Positions 41,142 through 51,500 of a stretch of 64,000 nt of DNA are shown piece after piece; position 1 is the first letter of the stretch; each line of letters starts with the position of its first letter. A program made the translations under genes and the position numbers. Origin of the DNA: Flectobacillus roseus. Its GTDB lineage: Bacteria > Bacteroidota > Bacteroidia > Cytophagales > Spirosomataceae. Under the pieces are notes generated by a model. That model saw nothing but the letters and a program-made list of their open reading frames with translations. It made no database searches and was not told where the DNA came from. Where the stretch lies: assembly GCF_030056665.1 (NCBI RefSeq), contig NZ_JASHIG010000016.1, one strand, 5' to 3'.

Positions 41142-43205
41142 TTATATTCCCAATTTTATGCCTACATAAATCGTCCTTCCCGCGGCTGTCTCGTAGTATC
41201 TGTTAGCAGTTGCGTTGATTTGGATATTGGCAAAATAAGCAGTATCAAAAAGATTGTTTACGCCTACAAATGGTTCGATTAAAATCCCTTTTATGTGCTT
41301 TTGCCAACCTGCTCGCAAATTTAAAGTCTGGTATCCATCAACAGAAACACTATTGGCATCATTGGCATACATCGACGATATACTTCGGAATTGAGCAACC
41401 GCAAATACACCCGATTTAGGGAAATATCTTAATTCTCCATACACTTGATTTTTAGGAATTCCGGGCAAACGATTTCCTGCAAATTCTCCTGCTAAGGTTT
41501 TATAACTTGTGTACACAAAATCTGAATAGGTATAATTGAGATAAGTCGTCAGTGCTGGGATAATTTGATAGCTTAATCCCAATTCTATCCCTTTACGGAC
41601 AGATTCCCCTGCATTTCTATAAAAAGTACGCCCAACTTGGTTAGGCAATTGATAAGGAACAATTTCACCCTGTATATTGATCTGAAAAACGCTGACATCA
41701 ACTCTGGTTTTATTACCTAACCAAGCCTTATATCCCAATTCATAATTTTGTGATTTTTGAGGATTCAAGTCTGGATTAAAGCCTCCTTGACCTGTGGGGT
41801 TGTTAGTCAACTCATTGAGAGAAGGTGTTTCGAAATTACTCGTGAAATTAGCATACAAAGTATTTCGTGGTGAAAGACTATATGAAATACCAACCATAGG
41901 GCTAAATCGTTGAAAATCTCTCTGAGCCGACTGATTGCCATCTGACAAAAATTTATCAGAAACACCTATTTTTATCCAGTCATATCTGGTATTTAGGACA
42001 ACTCTGAGTGCTTGCAATGGCGAAAATTCCTGTAGGATATATGCACCAGTATTATCAAAGCTCTCGTCTTGGTCGAGGCGAAGAGTTGTTCGTACGCCTA
42101 ATTTATTGTCGTATCGCTGACGATTATCAGCCTGATTCTCCAAATCCAAACCAGTACGCAATTTGTATCCCTTGGTCGCAAACTGATACGCTAGTCCACC
42201 TCCCCAAAATACACGTTGAAAGGCTATTTGACCACTAGCTTCAAAAGCTTGATTGGTATTAAAATCGCGATTTATCAAAAAAACTCGTGCATTGACAGCA
42301 CTTTTTTCTCCTAACTTTTGATCCAGAATTAACGCATTTCTCAACTGGTTGAAGGACTCTGTTGTATTATAATCTACATTAGCTTTGCGGGCTTGTGTTC
42401 GGTCTTTATTTACCTCTTCAATAGTCAATCCTCCAGGGTCCTCGGCTTTGGGGCTATCAATATAAGTAGACAATAAACTTAATTTTGTTTTTTCAGACGG
42501 ACGAAATCCTATCTTGAGGTTCAATAAATTACGCTCTAAAGCACTCTTTTGACGATATCCTGTACTTTCCAAACGAGATACACTTCCCAATACCGACCAT
42601 GCTCCCCAAGAAGAACCAAACTTTACTTGATAGCGCTTTAAACCATAACTTCCAAATGTGCTTGATATTTCGGCGTATGGCTTACTTGGCATACTTTCGG
42701 TATTTAATGAAATAACTCCACCAGAGGCATTTCCATAAATCCCAGCAGTAGCTCCTTTTAGCACCTCTACTCTTTCAATCAATCCCACATCGATATTCCC
42801 CAATTTGGCGGTTCCATCTGGTGTTGATTCTGGCACGCCGTCAAGAACAATTTTCAGCCCGCGAATCCCAAAAGCAGCTCGAGCGCCAAATCCTCTTATG
42901 GATATTCTTAAGTCTTGAGCAAAATTCTCCGAATTCATGGCAAAAACGCCAGGTACGGTATTCAAAGCATCGAACAGAGATAGTTTTGTTTGACCAATAT
43001 GCAAACGAGCTTTTCCTATTGTTGTGACTGATACTGGCAGTTGATTTTCTTTTTGAGGAATTCGTGATGAAAGTACCGTGACAGGGGCTAATTCTTTTAC
43101 AATATTGAGAGAATCCTGAGATGGTTTTTGGGCCCAAATACTGAAGGGAATTAAAAATAGCAAAGTGGCGTATTTCATGTGCTTGAGTGAAAAAGAAGGA
43201 TTCAT
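41142..43205 (-). CDS. TonB-dependent outer-membrane receptor
   Basis: A 687-residue receptor. Signal peptide ending in SIWAQ; plug domain with TVLSSRIPQKENQLPVSVTT, SIRGFGARAAFGIRGLKIVL and ERVEVLKGATAGIYGNASGG; then a beta-barrel with FTSNFETPSLNEL and the final strand GRTIYVGIKLGI. The GFGARAAFGIRG plug and length resemble siderophore/vitamin-type receptors rather than SusC. Substrate not inferable. It is a single gene; a hairpin AACCTCGAA/TTCGGGGTT with a T run lies upstream on its strand near 43260-43290. Confidence 0.85.
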   Translation of the reverse strand: MNPSFSLKHMKYATLLFLIPFSIWAQKPSQDSLNIVKELAPVTVLSSRIPQKENQLPVSVTTIGKARLHIGQTKLSLFDALNTVPGVFAMNSENFAQDLRISIRGFGARAAFGIRGLKIVLDGVPESTPDGTAKLGNIDVGLIERVEVLKGATAGIYGNASGGVISLNTESMPSKPYAEISSTFGSYGLKRYQVKFGSSWGAWSVLGSVSRLESTGYRQKSALERNLLNLKIGFRPSEKTKLSLLSTYIDSPKAEDPGGLTIEEVNKDRTQARKANVDYNTTESFNQLRNALILDQKLGEKSAVNARVFLINRDFNTNQAFEASGQIAFQRVFWGGGLAYQFATKGYKLRTGLDLENQADNRQRYDNKLGVRTTLRLDQDESFDNTGAYILQEFSPLQALRVVLNTRYDWIKIGVSDKFLSDGNQSAQRDFQRFSPMVGISYSLSPRNTLYANFTSNFETPSLNELTNNPTGQGGFNPDLNPQKSQNYELGYKAWLGNKTRVDVSVFQINIQGEIVPYQLPNQVGRTFYRNAGESVRKGIELGLSYQIIPALTTYLNYTYSDFVYTSYKTLAGEFAGNRLPGIPKNQVYGELRYFPKSGVFAVAQFRSISSMYANDANSVSVDGYQTLNLRAGWQKHIKGILIEPFVGVNNLFDTAYFANIQINATANRYYETAAGRTIYVGIKLGI

Positions 43206-44073
43206 TTGGTTGCATTAAGACTACAGTAACTCAAAGCATAAAGGTACAATCAAAAAAACAAAACCCCGAAAAGTTTAGCTCTTCGAGGTTTATTATTTGA
43301 TTAGGTATTTACTAAGGAAGTAAGGATTAAATTCTTTGGGAGAATAAAAAAATTTATATTCCATTCTAATATCATAAGGATGAAAGATGGGGTTCAAAGT
43401 CAAAACATCCGCCAATGTTTACAAAACCCCACCAATTCAAACCCGTTCTACATTGGTTCAATTTACTGTTATATGCTTAATACATCCGCCAATGCAAAAG
43501 CACAATTAAAACAGACTGACGCCAAAATATAGACTGTAGGCTTCTTTACAGAAACCAAATATCATCAGCCTATCAGCAATCATGCGAAATAGGAATTAAA
43601 GACAAAAGTATATTGCTGTACATCCAAAATAATTTTGGGTACAATATCAAAAGTTAAGATAAGTTGAAGTTTTCTTTAAAGCACATAAGCACCTTTTCTA
43701 AAAGGCGATTTTTTAAAGAAATTTTAGCTAACAAACTCTTTGTATATTAGGCGAATACAAAAAATTACTAGCAACTCCATAAGCTTTTGTAGCGGCAAAA
43801 GGATGGAATAAAAACTAGAATAACTGAAGGCTCAATGTTATTCCAAGGCGATTATGTTTCTAAAAACACAATCTTCATGCCAAATGGAAGAAAAGAAATG
43901 AAAATATCCAAGTGTTACCTTTTGCTCAAGTTACTGGAGCTTTTCATTCAAATGAATAAGATTGAGGTACTTTATATTAATTCTTCCCAAAATTACTATG
44001 ATTTATATTGGTTTAGAAAAATATTTTAGGATAACTCACGAATTATTAAAATAATTTACGAACTGCATATTTA
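43206..44073. other. Intergenic region without a confident gene
   Basis: About 870 bases. It holds a 13-base direct repeat ACATCCGCCAATG (43405-43417 and 43482-43494) and the hairpin noted upstream of the TonB receptor. A 64-codon frame at 43835 has no clear protein features and is not called. Confidence 0.5.
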
Positions 44074-44445
44074 CTACCATTCTTCACGAACAATCATCAA
44101 AATTGCCGACTGAGAGATAATGATATATTTTTCATGATCTACTTCTACTTCAATGCCATTTCTCTTCAAAAATAAGGCTTGATCGCCTTCTTTTACTTGA
44201 AGAGGAATATATCTCACTTGATCTGAATCTTTCCAAGGCTCATCTTCTTGAACCGCAGGAATCGGAAAGCCTGGACCAATTTTTATCACATATCCTTTTA
44301 ATATTTCCTCCTTTTCCTGAACTGTTGGAGGCAAAAACAAGCCTGAACGAGTTACACCATTACTTTCTTGTGGGCGAACTAACACTTTATCACCCATCAT
44401 AATCACTTTATCCAAAGTATTGATACCACCAATTGTCGTAATCAT
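44074..44445 (-). CDS. GroES-like co-chaperonin-family protein
   Basis: A 123-residue protein with the GroES beta-barrel pattern: GDKVLVRPQESNGVTRSGLF, EILKGYVIKIGPG and VKEGDQALFLKRNGIEVEVD. It is longer than canonical GroES (about 95), has a divergent mobile-loop region and no groEL gene adjacent, so it is a GroES paralogue. The true start could be ATG further in (MMGDKVLV). Confidence 0.75.
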   Translation of the reverse strand: MITTIGGINTLDKVIMMGDKVLVRPQESNGVTRSGLFLPPTVQEKEEILKGYVIKIGPGFPIPAVQEDEPWKDSDQVRYIPLQVKEGDQALFLKRNGIEVEVDHEKYIIISQSAILMIVREEW

Positions 44446-44692
44446 CTCTTTTAGTCTTTCTATTTTAGAAAAATTTGTTTCCGTGCAAAATTAAACAATA
44501 TTTTACTCAAAAAATTAACATAGATTTAAAGAAAACTTAGTTAGTAGGCAAAATTGAATTCCAACATTGAACTTTTGGCTTTCATCAATGGGCTTTCGGC
44601 AAAAATATTCCCAGTTCAAAGAAGCTTTTTTGCGTAACTCCAACGGCTTACAGCTCATAATGTATTGATACCATTTTATTTTGCACTAATAT

Positions 44693-45205
44693 TTAACTGA
44701 CTCTCGTTTTAGTTCTTGGCATATTTATGACCTCTACATCAAAAATACGCTTACCATCAATTTTTAGACGAACTGCTGTCTGAACAGGGTGAAAACCATG
44801 CTGCCCTGCGGCACCTGGATTAATAAACGACATACCTTTTCTATTCAAATCTCTTTTAACTTGAAGAATGTGAGAATGCCCGCAAACAAATATTTCTGGC
44901 AACTTTAGTTCAAAACATTTTAGTGCATCTGGTTTGTATTTGGAAGGAGCACCAGCAATATGTGTCATACCTACTAAAACTTCTTCGCAATAAAAATGGT
45001 TTATTAATGGATAAGTCTGACGAATGGGTGTGCCATCAATATTACCATACACCCCAAAAACAGGCTTAAGTGCTGTCAAGGTATCGGATACCGCAACATC
45101 ACCCCAGTCACCACCATGCCAAATTTGATCGCACCATTCTACGTGTTCCATCAACCTTGGATCAAGATAACTATGTGTATCTGATATAATTAATACTTTT
45201 TTCAT
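44693..45205 (-). CDS. Metallophosphoesterase, YfcE/MJ0936 family
   Basis: A 170-residue phosphoesterase with all metal motifs: IISDTHS (8-12), HGGDWGD (about 30-36), YGNIDG (about 52), GMTHIAG and CGHSHI (about 107-111), closing with INPGAAG. It fits the calcineurin-like YfcE/MJ0936 family of small phosphodiesterases. Substrate unknown. Confidence 0.85.
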   Translation of the reverse strand: MKKVLIISDTHSYLDPRLMEHVEWCDQIWHGGDWGDVAVSDTLTALKPVFGVYGNIDGTPIRQTYPLINHFYCEEVLVGMTHIAGAPSKYKPDALKCFELKLPEIFVCGHSHILQVKRDLNRKGMSFINPGAAGQHGFHPVQTAVRLKIDGKRIFDVEVINMPRTKTRVS

Positions 45206-45366
45206 ATGATCACTCGGTCGTATTTTTGTTAGTACTTTTTGTGATTATTTTATACATTTAAGCATATAATACCGAATTACATTCATTGACTAGAGAAACA
45301 AAATTGGCAGGTAAGCAATCTCTCTCTTCAGATTTGAAGACTTCCTAACATTCTGTAAATCCCAAT

Positions 45367-46008
45367 ATGAGCACTCAAGCATTTGAAATACAGTTATATG
45401 AAAAACTCAACCAGTTTTTCTTTGAGCATGATTACCTATTGATGGTAGATAAAAAGCAGTATAGAAAAATTACAAGCTCAGGATTTCTGAACGTTATTTT
45501 TACCTGCACTTCATACGAGAACGAAATTTTGCTGGATGTAAATATCGGTTGCCGAAATGAAAAGATTGAGCAAATTGCTCAACAATACCTTGGTAACTCG
45601 CGTGATTATTGGGGAGATGCCAACACCTTCGTGATTTCTATCGGAAAATTCAACGACTCCAAAAACTTTCGGTACAAAATTCAAACTGATTCGGATTTGG
45701 ATGATGTTTGTGAAGAAGTACGAAGTTTTATGCTAACACATGGCTTTGAGTTTTTAGAAACCCATTCATCGCTTGAAGCCATAAATCATATGTTTAATGC
45801 GACACCAAAGATTTCCTGTAAATATGTTTATAATCAATCACATAGACGATTCAAAGGATTAATCGTAGCGAAATTGGTAAATGACGATAACTTTAAGGAT
45901 TTATTCGAAAAGCATCAGCGAGGTCTTATTTTTTCAGTAGCTCCTGAGGAAGAACTTCAAAAATTTGATAGGCTTATGGGATTTTTGATGTATGTATCAG
46001 ATAATTAA
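45367..46008 (+). CDS. Hypothetical protein (213 aa)
   Basis: A 213-residue protein starting MSTQAFEIQLYEKLNQFFFE, without signal peptide or membrane segment and with no recognised motif. A single gene between a minus-strand phosphoesterase and a minus-strand ferritin-like gene. Confidence 0.6.
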   Translation: MSTQAFEIQLYEKLNQFFFEHDYLLMVDKKQYRKITSSGFLNVIFTCTSYENEILLDVNIGCRNEKIEQIAQQYLGNSRDYWGDANTFVISIGKFNDSKNFRYKIQTDSDLDDVCEEVRSFMLTHGFEFLETHSSLEAINHMFNATPKISCKYVYNQSHRRFKGLIVAKLVNDDNFKDLFEKHQRGLIFSVAPEEELQKFDRLMGFLMYVSDN

Positions 46009-46074
46009 GAATTTTGTATGATAGATACAAGGCAATATTAGACTATTTACCTATTGCCTTGTATCTACAACAAC

Positions 46075-46686
46075 TTAGTTGATAGACTGTCCTACTGACT
46101 CAATCCACTGATTGAACAACTTGGTCTCTAATTGACAAGCTACTGAAGCGTGATCTTCCCAATTACTTGAAAACTCTTTTAATTGAGTAATCATTTCCGC
46201 CAAATGTCCCTCTTCCTCCACAATAATAGATTTCATATTGACTTTTGACTTGGCTTGGTCTAGTACTTCTTGGTAAACTGGATATAATTCATCGGCACGA
46301 ACTTCGATAGCATAAGTCACCAATAAATAAGCCGCATATTTGAGTTCAACCCCTGATAATTGCAAAGTAGCTTTTAGGTATTTACAAACCTGTAAATCAA
46401 GGAGATTCAGATAAGCATAACTAGCAAAAGGAGCTATCAAGAACTCATCATCATAAGTTGCATAATCGTCAATTTGGGCAACTTTCTGAATTTGTTTCTT
46501 TAGATAAAAAGCGTGACGAGCCTCCTCAGCGGCGTGCTTTAACACAATATAAGAAACTTTTCTTTTGTGTTCAGATGCTGAAATTTTTCTAGCACCAGTG
46601 TTTTCCATCAACGACAAAGTATTCAAAAAACGAGCATGAATTGCATTGTCGGATACGACTTTTCCTAAAATTTCTTGTAATTTCAT
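46075..46686 (-). CDS. Ferritin-like/rubrerythrin-fold protein
   Basis: A 203-residue helical protein with two E-x-x-H motifs expected for a di-iron four-helix bundle: HAAEEARHAFYLK and VEEEGHLAEM, plus EVRADELYP between them. Function may be oxidase or stress-related. Start at ATG 46686 (MKLQEILG); an upstream TTG is less likely. It is divergent from the acetyltransferase at 46757. Confidence 0.7.
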   Translation of the reverse strand: MKLQEILGKVVSDNAIHARFLNTLSLMENTGARKISASEHKRKVSYIVLKHAAEEARHAFYLKKQIQKVAQIDDYATYDDEFLIAPFASYAYLNLLDLQVCKYLKATLQLSGVELKYAAYLLVTYAIEVRADELYPVYQEVLDQAKSKVNMKSIIVEEEGHLAEMITQLKEFSSNWEDHASVACQLETKLFNQWIESVGQSIN

Positions 46687-46756
46687 ATTCAAAAATATAT
46701 TAATCGCAGTATGCTGTGGTTTTCTTCATCAAAAAATTAAATACTTTGTTTATTTT

Positions 46757-47251
46757 ATGCAATTTCATTATGTAAACTATTCAAATCAGGAGCTTGCTAT
46801 AGTTCAGGAGTTATTTGAAGAATACTCTCGTGAACTAGGAATAGATCTATGTTTCCAAAATTTTGAGCAAGAACTTCAAACGCTATCAAAAGTCTACGCT
46901 CCACCGATGGGTTGCATAATTATATTGTATCATGAACAACATCCTGCTGGTTGCGTAGCACTGAAGCCCATAGGTCAGGGAGTTTGTGAAATGAAAAGAC
47001 TATATATTCGTCCTGATTTTCGTGGTTTAAAATATGGAAAAAAATTAGCCCACGAATTAGTCTCATTTGCTTACAAAGCAGGGTATTCGACCATGAAATT
47101 AGATACCCTCACCACGCTAACAGACGCCATCAGGCTGTATCGTTCGATGAAATTTGTCGAAACAGCACCTTATGTCTACAATCCGTTAGACAATGTTTTA
47201 TACTTTGAATTAAACTTAGAGGACTATTTTCAATCCAAACTTGAGAGTTAG
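46757..47251 (+). CDS. GNAT acetyltransferase
   Basis: A 164-residue protein with the acetyl-CoA binding motif EMKRLYIRPDFRGLKYGKKL (about 76-95) and the following LDTLTTLTDAIRLYRSMKF. Substrate unknown. The start is ATG 46757 (MQFHYVNYSNQELAI). Confidence 0.8.
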   Translation: MQFHYVNYSNQELAIVQELFEEYSRELGIDLCFQNFEQELQTLSKVYAPPMGCIIILYHEQHPAGCVALKPIGQGVCEMKRLYIRPDFRGLKYGKKLAHELVSFAYKAGYSTMKLDTLTTLTDAIRLYRSMKFVETAPYVYNPLDNVLYFELNLEDYFQSKLES

Positions 47252-47360
47252 CCCAATAGCTTTAATGCTTATCTATTCATAACAAACAAAAATAAAGCGC
47301 TATTGTTATTTTGCTTTTATCACACTACCTACAACACTTTTGTTGTTATTTAAAATTTTA

Positions 47361-48353
47361 ATGAAAAAACTATTCATCACTTCTTCAGCCATTGTATTGC
47401 TTTTGGCACTTGGCTCGTGGGGATTTTTGGTCCACCGCACAATCCACCAAATTTCAATTTACTCACTTCCAAAACCGTTGCAATTATTCTTTGGAAGCGA
47501 AATGGATTATCTCGTTTACAATTCTGTTCGCCCTGATGTTCGTCGCAAAGATGACCCAAAAGAGGAAACCAAACACTTCATCGACGGCGATGCGCCGGTT
47601 TTTGGCAAAGAAGGTCTTGACAATATTCCTCACAAATGGGAAGATGCCGTAAAAAAATACTCAGAGGATACCCTTCGCAAATACGGTACTGTACCTTGGG
47701 AGGTTTTGTGGCTCAAAGATAAGCTCACCAACGCATTTAAGAACAAACAAAAAGATAGTATTTTGTATTATGCGGCCGATATGGGTCATTATATTTCGGA
47801 TGCGCACGTGCCTTTGCACACTAGTTACAATTATGACGGTCAGTTGACTAACCAAAAGGGCTTGCACTCGTTGTGGGAAAGTACTGTTCCTGAACTCCAT
47901 TTTGACTCTTATAATTTGTATCAAAAGCACAAAGCTCATTATTTGAAAAACCCTGAAGCTGAGATTTGGAAAGTTGCCCAAAAATCAAGCGAAATGCTTA
48001 AGGCTGTTTTTGAAGAAGAAATTAAGGCTTCTGAAGGATTTACTGAAGCTCAAAAATTTAAGCGTTCAGAAAGATTTGGTCAAATGCGCAAAAACTACAC
48101 GCCTGAATTTGCCAAAGCCTATGCCAAACGTCTTGGCAACTCTGTAAATGAGCGTTTGTTAGAATCATCTCAATGTGTGGCTGACTTTTGGTACACTTGT
48201 TGGGTGGATGCGGGTTGTCCAGATTTGAGTGATATAACTAAAAATATGGACGCTACCAAGCAAAAAATCAAAACTGAAAGTAAAGCTTGGAAGAAAAATG
48301 AGCTTTTAAAAAATGGTTTACTTCAATCTCGCAAAGCTACTCCTGAGAACTAG
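47361..48353 (+). CDS. Zinc-dependent phospholipase C / S1-P1-like secreted protein
   Basis: A 330-residue protein with signal peptide (MKKLFITSSAIVLLLALGSW). WGFLVHRTIHQISIYSLP gives the N-terminal W and H ligands; AADMGHYISDAHVPLHTS (about 150) and LHSLWES give further His/Asp zinc ligands. This is the zinc-dependent phospholipase C/S1-P1 nuclease fold. Ending is lysine-rich. Starting from 47340 would precede the signal peptide; ATG 47361 is chosen. Confidence 0.8.
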   Translation: MKKLFITSSAIVLLLALGSWGFLVHRTIHQISIYSLPKPLQLFFGSEMDYLVYNSVRPDVRRKDDPKEETKHFIDGDAPVFGKEGLDNIPHKWEDAVKKYSEDTLRKYGTVPWEVLWLKDKLTNAFKNKQKDSILYYAADMGHYISDAHVPLHTSYNYDGQLTNQKGLHSLWESTVPELHFDSYNLYQKHKAHYLKNPEAEIWKVAQKSSEMLKAVFEEEIKASEGFTEAQKFKRSERFGQMRKNYTPEFAKAYAKRLGNSVNERLLESSQCVADFWYTCWVDAGCPDLSDITKNMDATKQKIKTESKAWKKNELLKNGLLQSRKATPEN

Positions 48354-48410
48354 GTTATTGCTATTGAGTGATTTGTGATTGAATGATGAGTGATTCTTCA
48401 TTGAATAGTA

Positions 48411-48558
48411 GAGAGGCAATGATTGCGTCTAAAGATATGATGTCATTCTGAAATATAGTATCAAAAAAAGGCGGTCGAAAAACTAATTTCGACCGCCTTT
48501 TTTGATAGATAAAAACTTGAAGAATAATTCTAGTTATGAGACGCAATCATTGCGTCTC
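48411..48558. repeat. Paired REP-like palindromes around a terminator
   Basis: GAGAGGCAAT-GATTGCGTCT (48411-48430) and a perfect palindrome with arms GAGACGCAAT and ATTGCGTCTC around one C (48538-48558) flank the terminator at 48464-48503. A third copy (62754-62772) also lies beside a terminator. Confidence 0.65.
48464..48503. terminator. Bidirectional terminator
   Basis: AAAAAAGGCGGTCGAAA/TTTCGACCGCCTTTTTT over 17 bases with a six-base loop; serves both the plus-strand gene ending at 48353 and the minus-strand regulator ending at 48583. Confidence 0.85.
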
Positions 48559-48582
48559 TACAGAGATTGATTCACTCAATGA

Positions 48583-51500
48583 TCAAACCTTATCTCTCAT
48601 TTCGGAAGGTGATTTGCCGTATTCCTTTTTGAATATTCTGGTAAAATATGATGGATCGTTGAAGCCTACTTTGTAGGCAATTTCAGACACGGTATAACTT
48701 TCTGTTTCGAGCAATTGCACTGCACGCTTCAAACGAATATTTCTGATAAACTCATTTCCTGAAAGATTGGTCAAACTTTTGAGTTTTCGATACAACTGCA
48801 TATTACTCATCTTCAATTCAGATTCTAATTGCTGAATATCAAAAGCTGGATTGTCGATATTCTCTTCAACCGTGCGAATGGCTCGTTCAAGAAAATGCTC
48901 ATCAGCAGTATTTAGCGTAATTTCTTTAGGTTGAATTTCGACTTCTTGTGTAAAACGCTCACGGAGTTTACGACGAATTTCCAAAAGGTTTTTGACACGA
49001 ACTTCCAATAAATTTGCATTAAATGGCTTTGTGATATAGTCATCGGCACCAACTTCCCAACCTACAATCTTACTTTCGTTATTGCTTTTCGAAGTAAGAA
49101 TAATCACTGGAATATGGCTAGTTTTGACATTTTCTTTTACCAAACCACAAAACTCAACACCTGTCAACTCTGGCATCATCCAGTCCGAAATAATCAAATC
49201 TGGAATAAAGTTGAGGGCTTTTTCCCAAGCTAGTTTACCATTGTCGGCTTCTAAAACTTCAAAATTCTCACTCAAAACTTCTTTAATATACTCACGAAGC
49301 TCTTCGTTATCTTCAGCAATTAAGACAATTGGTTTTTCAGAATTGACGTTCACCTTATCATTTTTCGAAACTGCCTTTTTCAAAATAGTAGGTGTTTCAA
49401 TACCTATTTCCTTCGTTGTTTCTTTTATCCAACTTCTTTCAAAAGAATTTGCCGACACAGGTAATATGACTTTGAAGGTACTGCCCTCCTGCGGAATACT
49501 CGCTACAGAAATGTCGCCTCTATGCAATAAAATCAACTCCTTACAAAGTGCTAATCCTACTCCAGTCCCAACAATTTGTGGTTGAGTAGACTCCTGAATT
49601 TGATAAAAACGGTTAAAAATATTGGATATATGCTGTGGAGAAATACCCGAACCTGTATCTTTTACCAAAATTTGTACCTTATCTAACTGCCCTTCTAACT
49701 GAGAAATTGGCTCAAGGATTACCTCTATCTTTCCTTTTTCGGGGGTGTATTTAAAGGCATTTGATAACAAATTAGTTACCACTTTCTCCAAAATATCTGC
49801 ATCGTAAAAAGCCATCAACTGTTTTGGCTCTGTCACAAATGATAAATCAATCTGCTTTTGTTCTGCTAAGTTTTTGAAAGAAGAAGTAAGTTTTTCTAAA
49901 AACTCTACAATATCACTCTGAGATATTTCTGGAGTGAATTTACCTGCCTCCAATTTTGACAAATCCAACAGTTGATTGATCAATTTGAGCAACTGTTTGG
50001 CATTGCGATGAATCAATTTAAACTGAGATTTTTGTTTTTCGGGTAAATCAGGATTTTCAGCAAAAAATCGTTCCAACGGTGAAATAATCAACGTAAGTGG
50101 CGTGCGAAATTCGTGCGAAATATTAGTAAAGAAATTCGTTTTGAGTTTATCCAATTCTCTAATTTGCTCTTTTTCTTTTTCCTTCAATCGTAAGTCAGAT
50201 TTGAAACGCTCACGCATTTCAATCATTCTACGAAGAAATACCAAGCCTGCAACCAACATCATGGCATACAAGAAAAATGCCCACCAAGTACGATACCAAG
50301 GCGGCAATACCACTACCTGTATTTCGGCTGGTTTTTCATTCCAAACACCATCATTATTGGTAGCTTTTACTTTGAAAGTATAAGTACCAGGGTTGAGGTT
50401 GGTGTAACTGGCAGTTCGCTGCTTACCAACGTAGTTCCAATCTTGATCAAAGCCCTCCATGATATAGGCATATTGATTATTCTTGAGTTGTTGAAAATCC
50501 AAGGCTACATAATCAATGGCAAAAACATTCTGACTTGATTTAAAAACAATTTCTTTTGTTACTGAAATATCTTGTTCCAGAGGCGAATCTTCTCCAATAA
50601 AAACAGGCTTATTAAACAATTTTACACCTGTCAAATAAATATGAGGCACCTCATTGCTTCCTTTCAAGCTATCAGGATTGAAAACATTGAGACCGCCTGT
50701 CCCGCCAAAAAACATATCGCCTTTTTGGTTTTTGGCATAGGCATTAATCAAAAATTCCTTTCCTTGTAAACCGTCTGACTCAGCAAAATTTTTGAACTTC
50801 CATTTTTTGGTATCAAAAACAGCCAAACCTTCGTTGGTAGCAAGCCATAAATTCTGGTGACCATCTTCCATAATACCTTTAACGGCATTGTTGGGCAAAC
50901 CATCTTTGACTGTTAGACTTTTAAACGTTCTGGTATTAGGATAAAACAAGTTTAGGCCTCCGCCATTTGTCCCTACCCAAATTCTTTTTCTAGAATCTTG
51001 AAAAATACGAAGTACAGCACTTCCTCTCAAACTTCCTTCGGCATCTGTTTGCTGGTAATGAGTCACCCGACGTGTACGAGGATTATAGGCGAAAATGCCG
51101 TTGTTGTTTGAGCCAACCCACAAATTCCCTAGAAAATCTTCCATCAAGGAATTGACATTTACTCCTAATAGTCGACCAACCTTATTCAATTCGGGAATCG
51201 GTGTAAACGTTTTCGCTTGTTTATCAAAAAGTAATACGCCTGAGCCTTGTGTACCCAACCACACTTTATTTGGGTACCTTGACAAGGCAATAGCGGTCAT
51301 ATTCATTCCATATTTACCTCTTGAGTAGGTAAAGTTTTCAAAACCCCCACTTCCTTTCTTCAATAATCTCAAACCAACGCCCCAAACGCCCACAAACATA
51401 TCGCCATCTCGGTCATGCTGAAGAAAGACAATATCATTATTATTCTGAATTTTAGCAGATTCTTGGTCGTTGATATAATGTGTAAATTGATTATTGGCAC

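Noticed and set aside
43405..43494. Two ACATCCGCCAATG copies
   Set aside because: Only two copies 77 bases apart without dyad or gene link; may be chance.
43835..44029. 64-codon frame in the TonB-GroES-like gap
   Set aside because: No domain, no signal peptide, no leader signal; composition like the surrounding non-coding DNA.
49082..49585. Plus-strand frames inside the hybrid sensor gene
   Set aside because: Shadows of the minus-strand coding sequence whose domains are complete.
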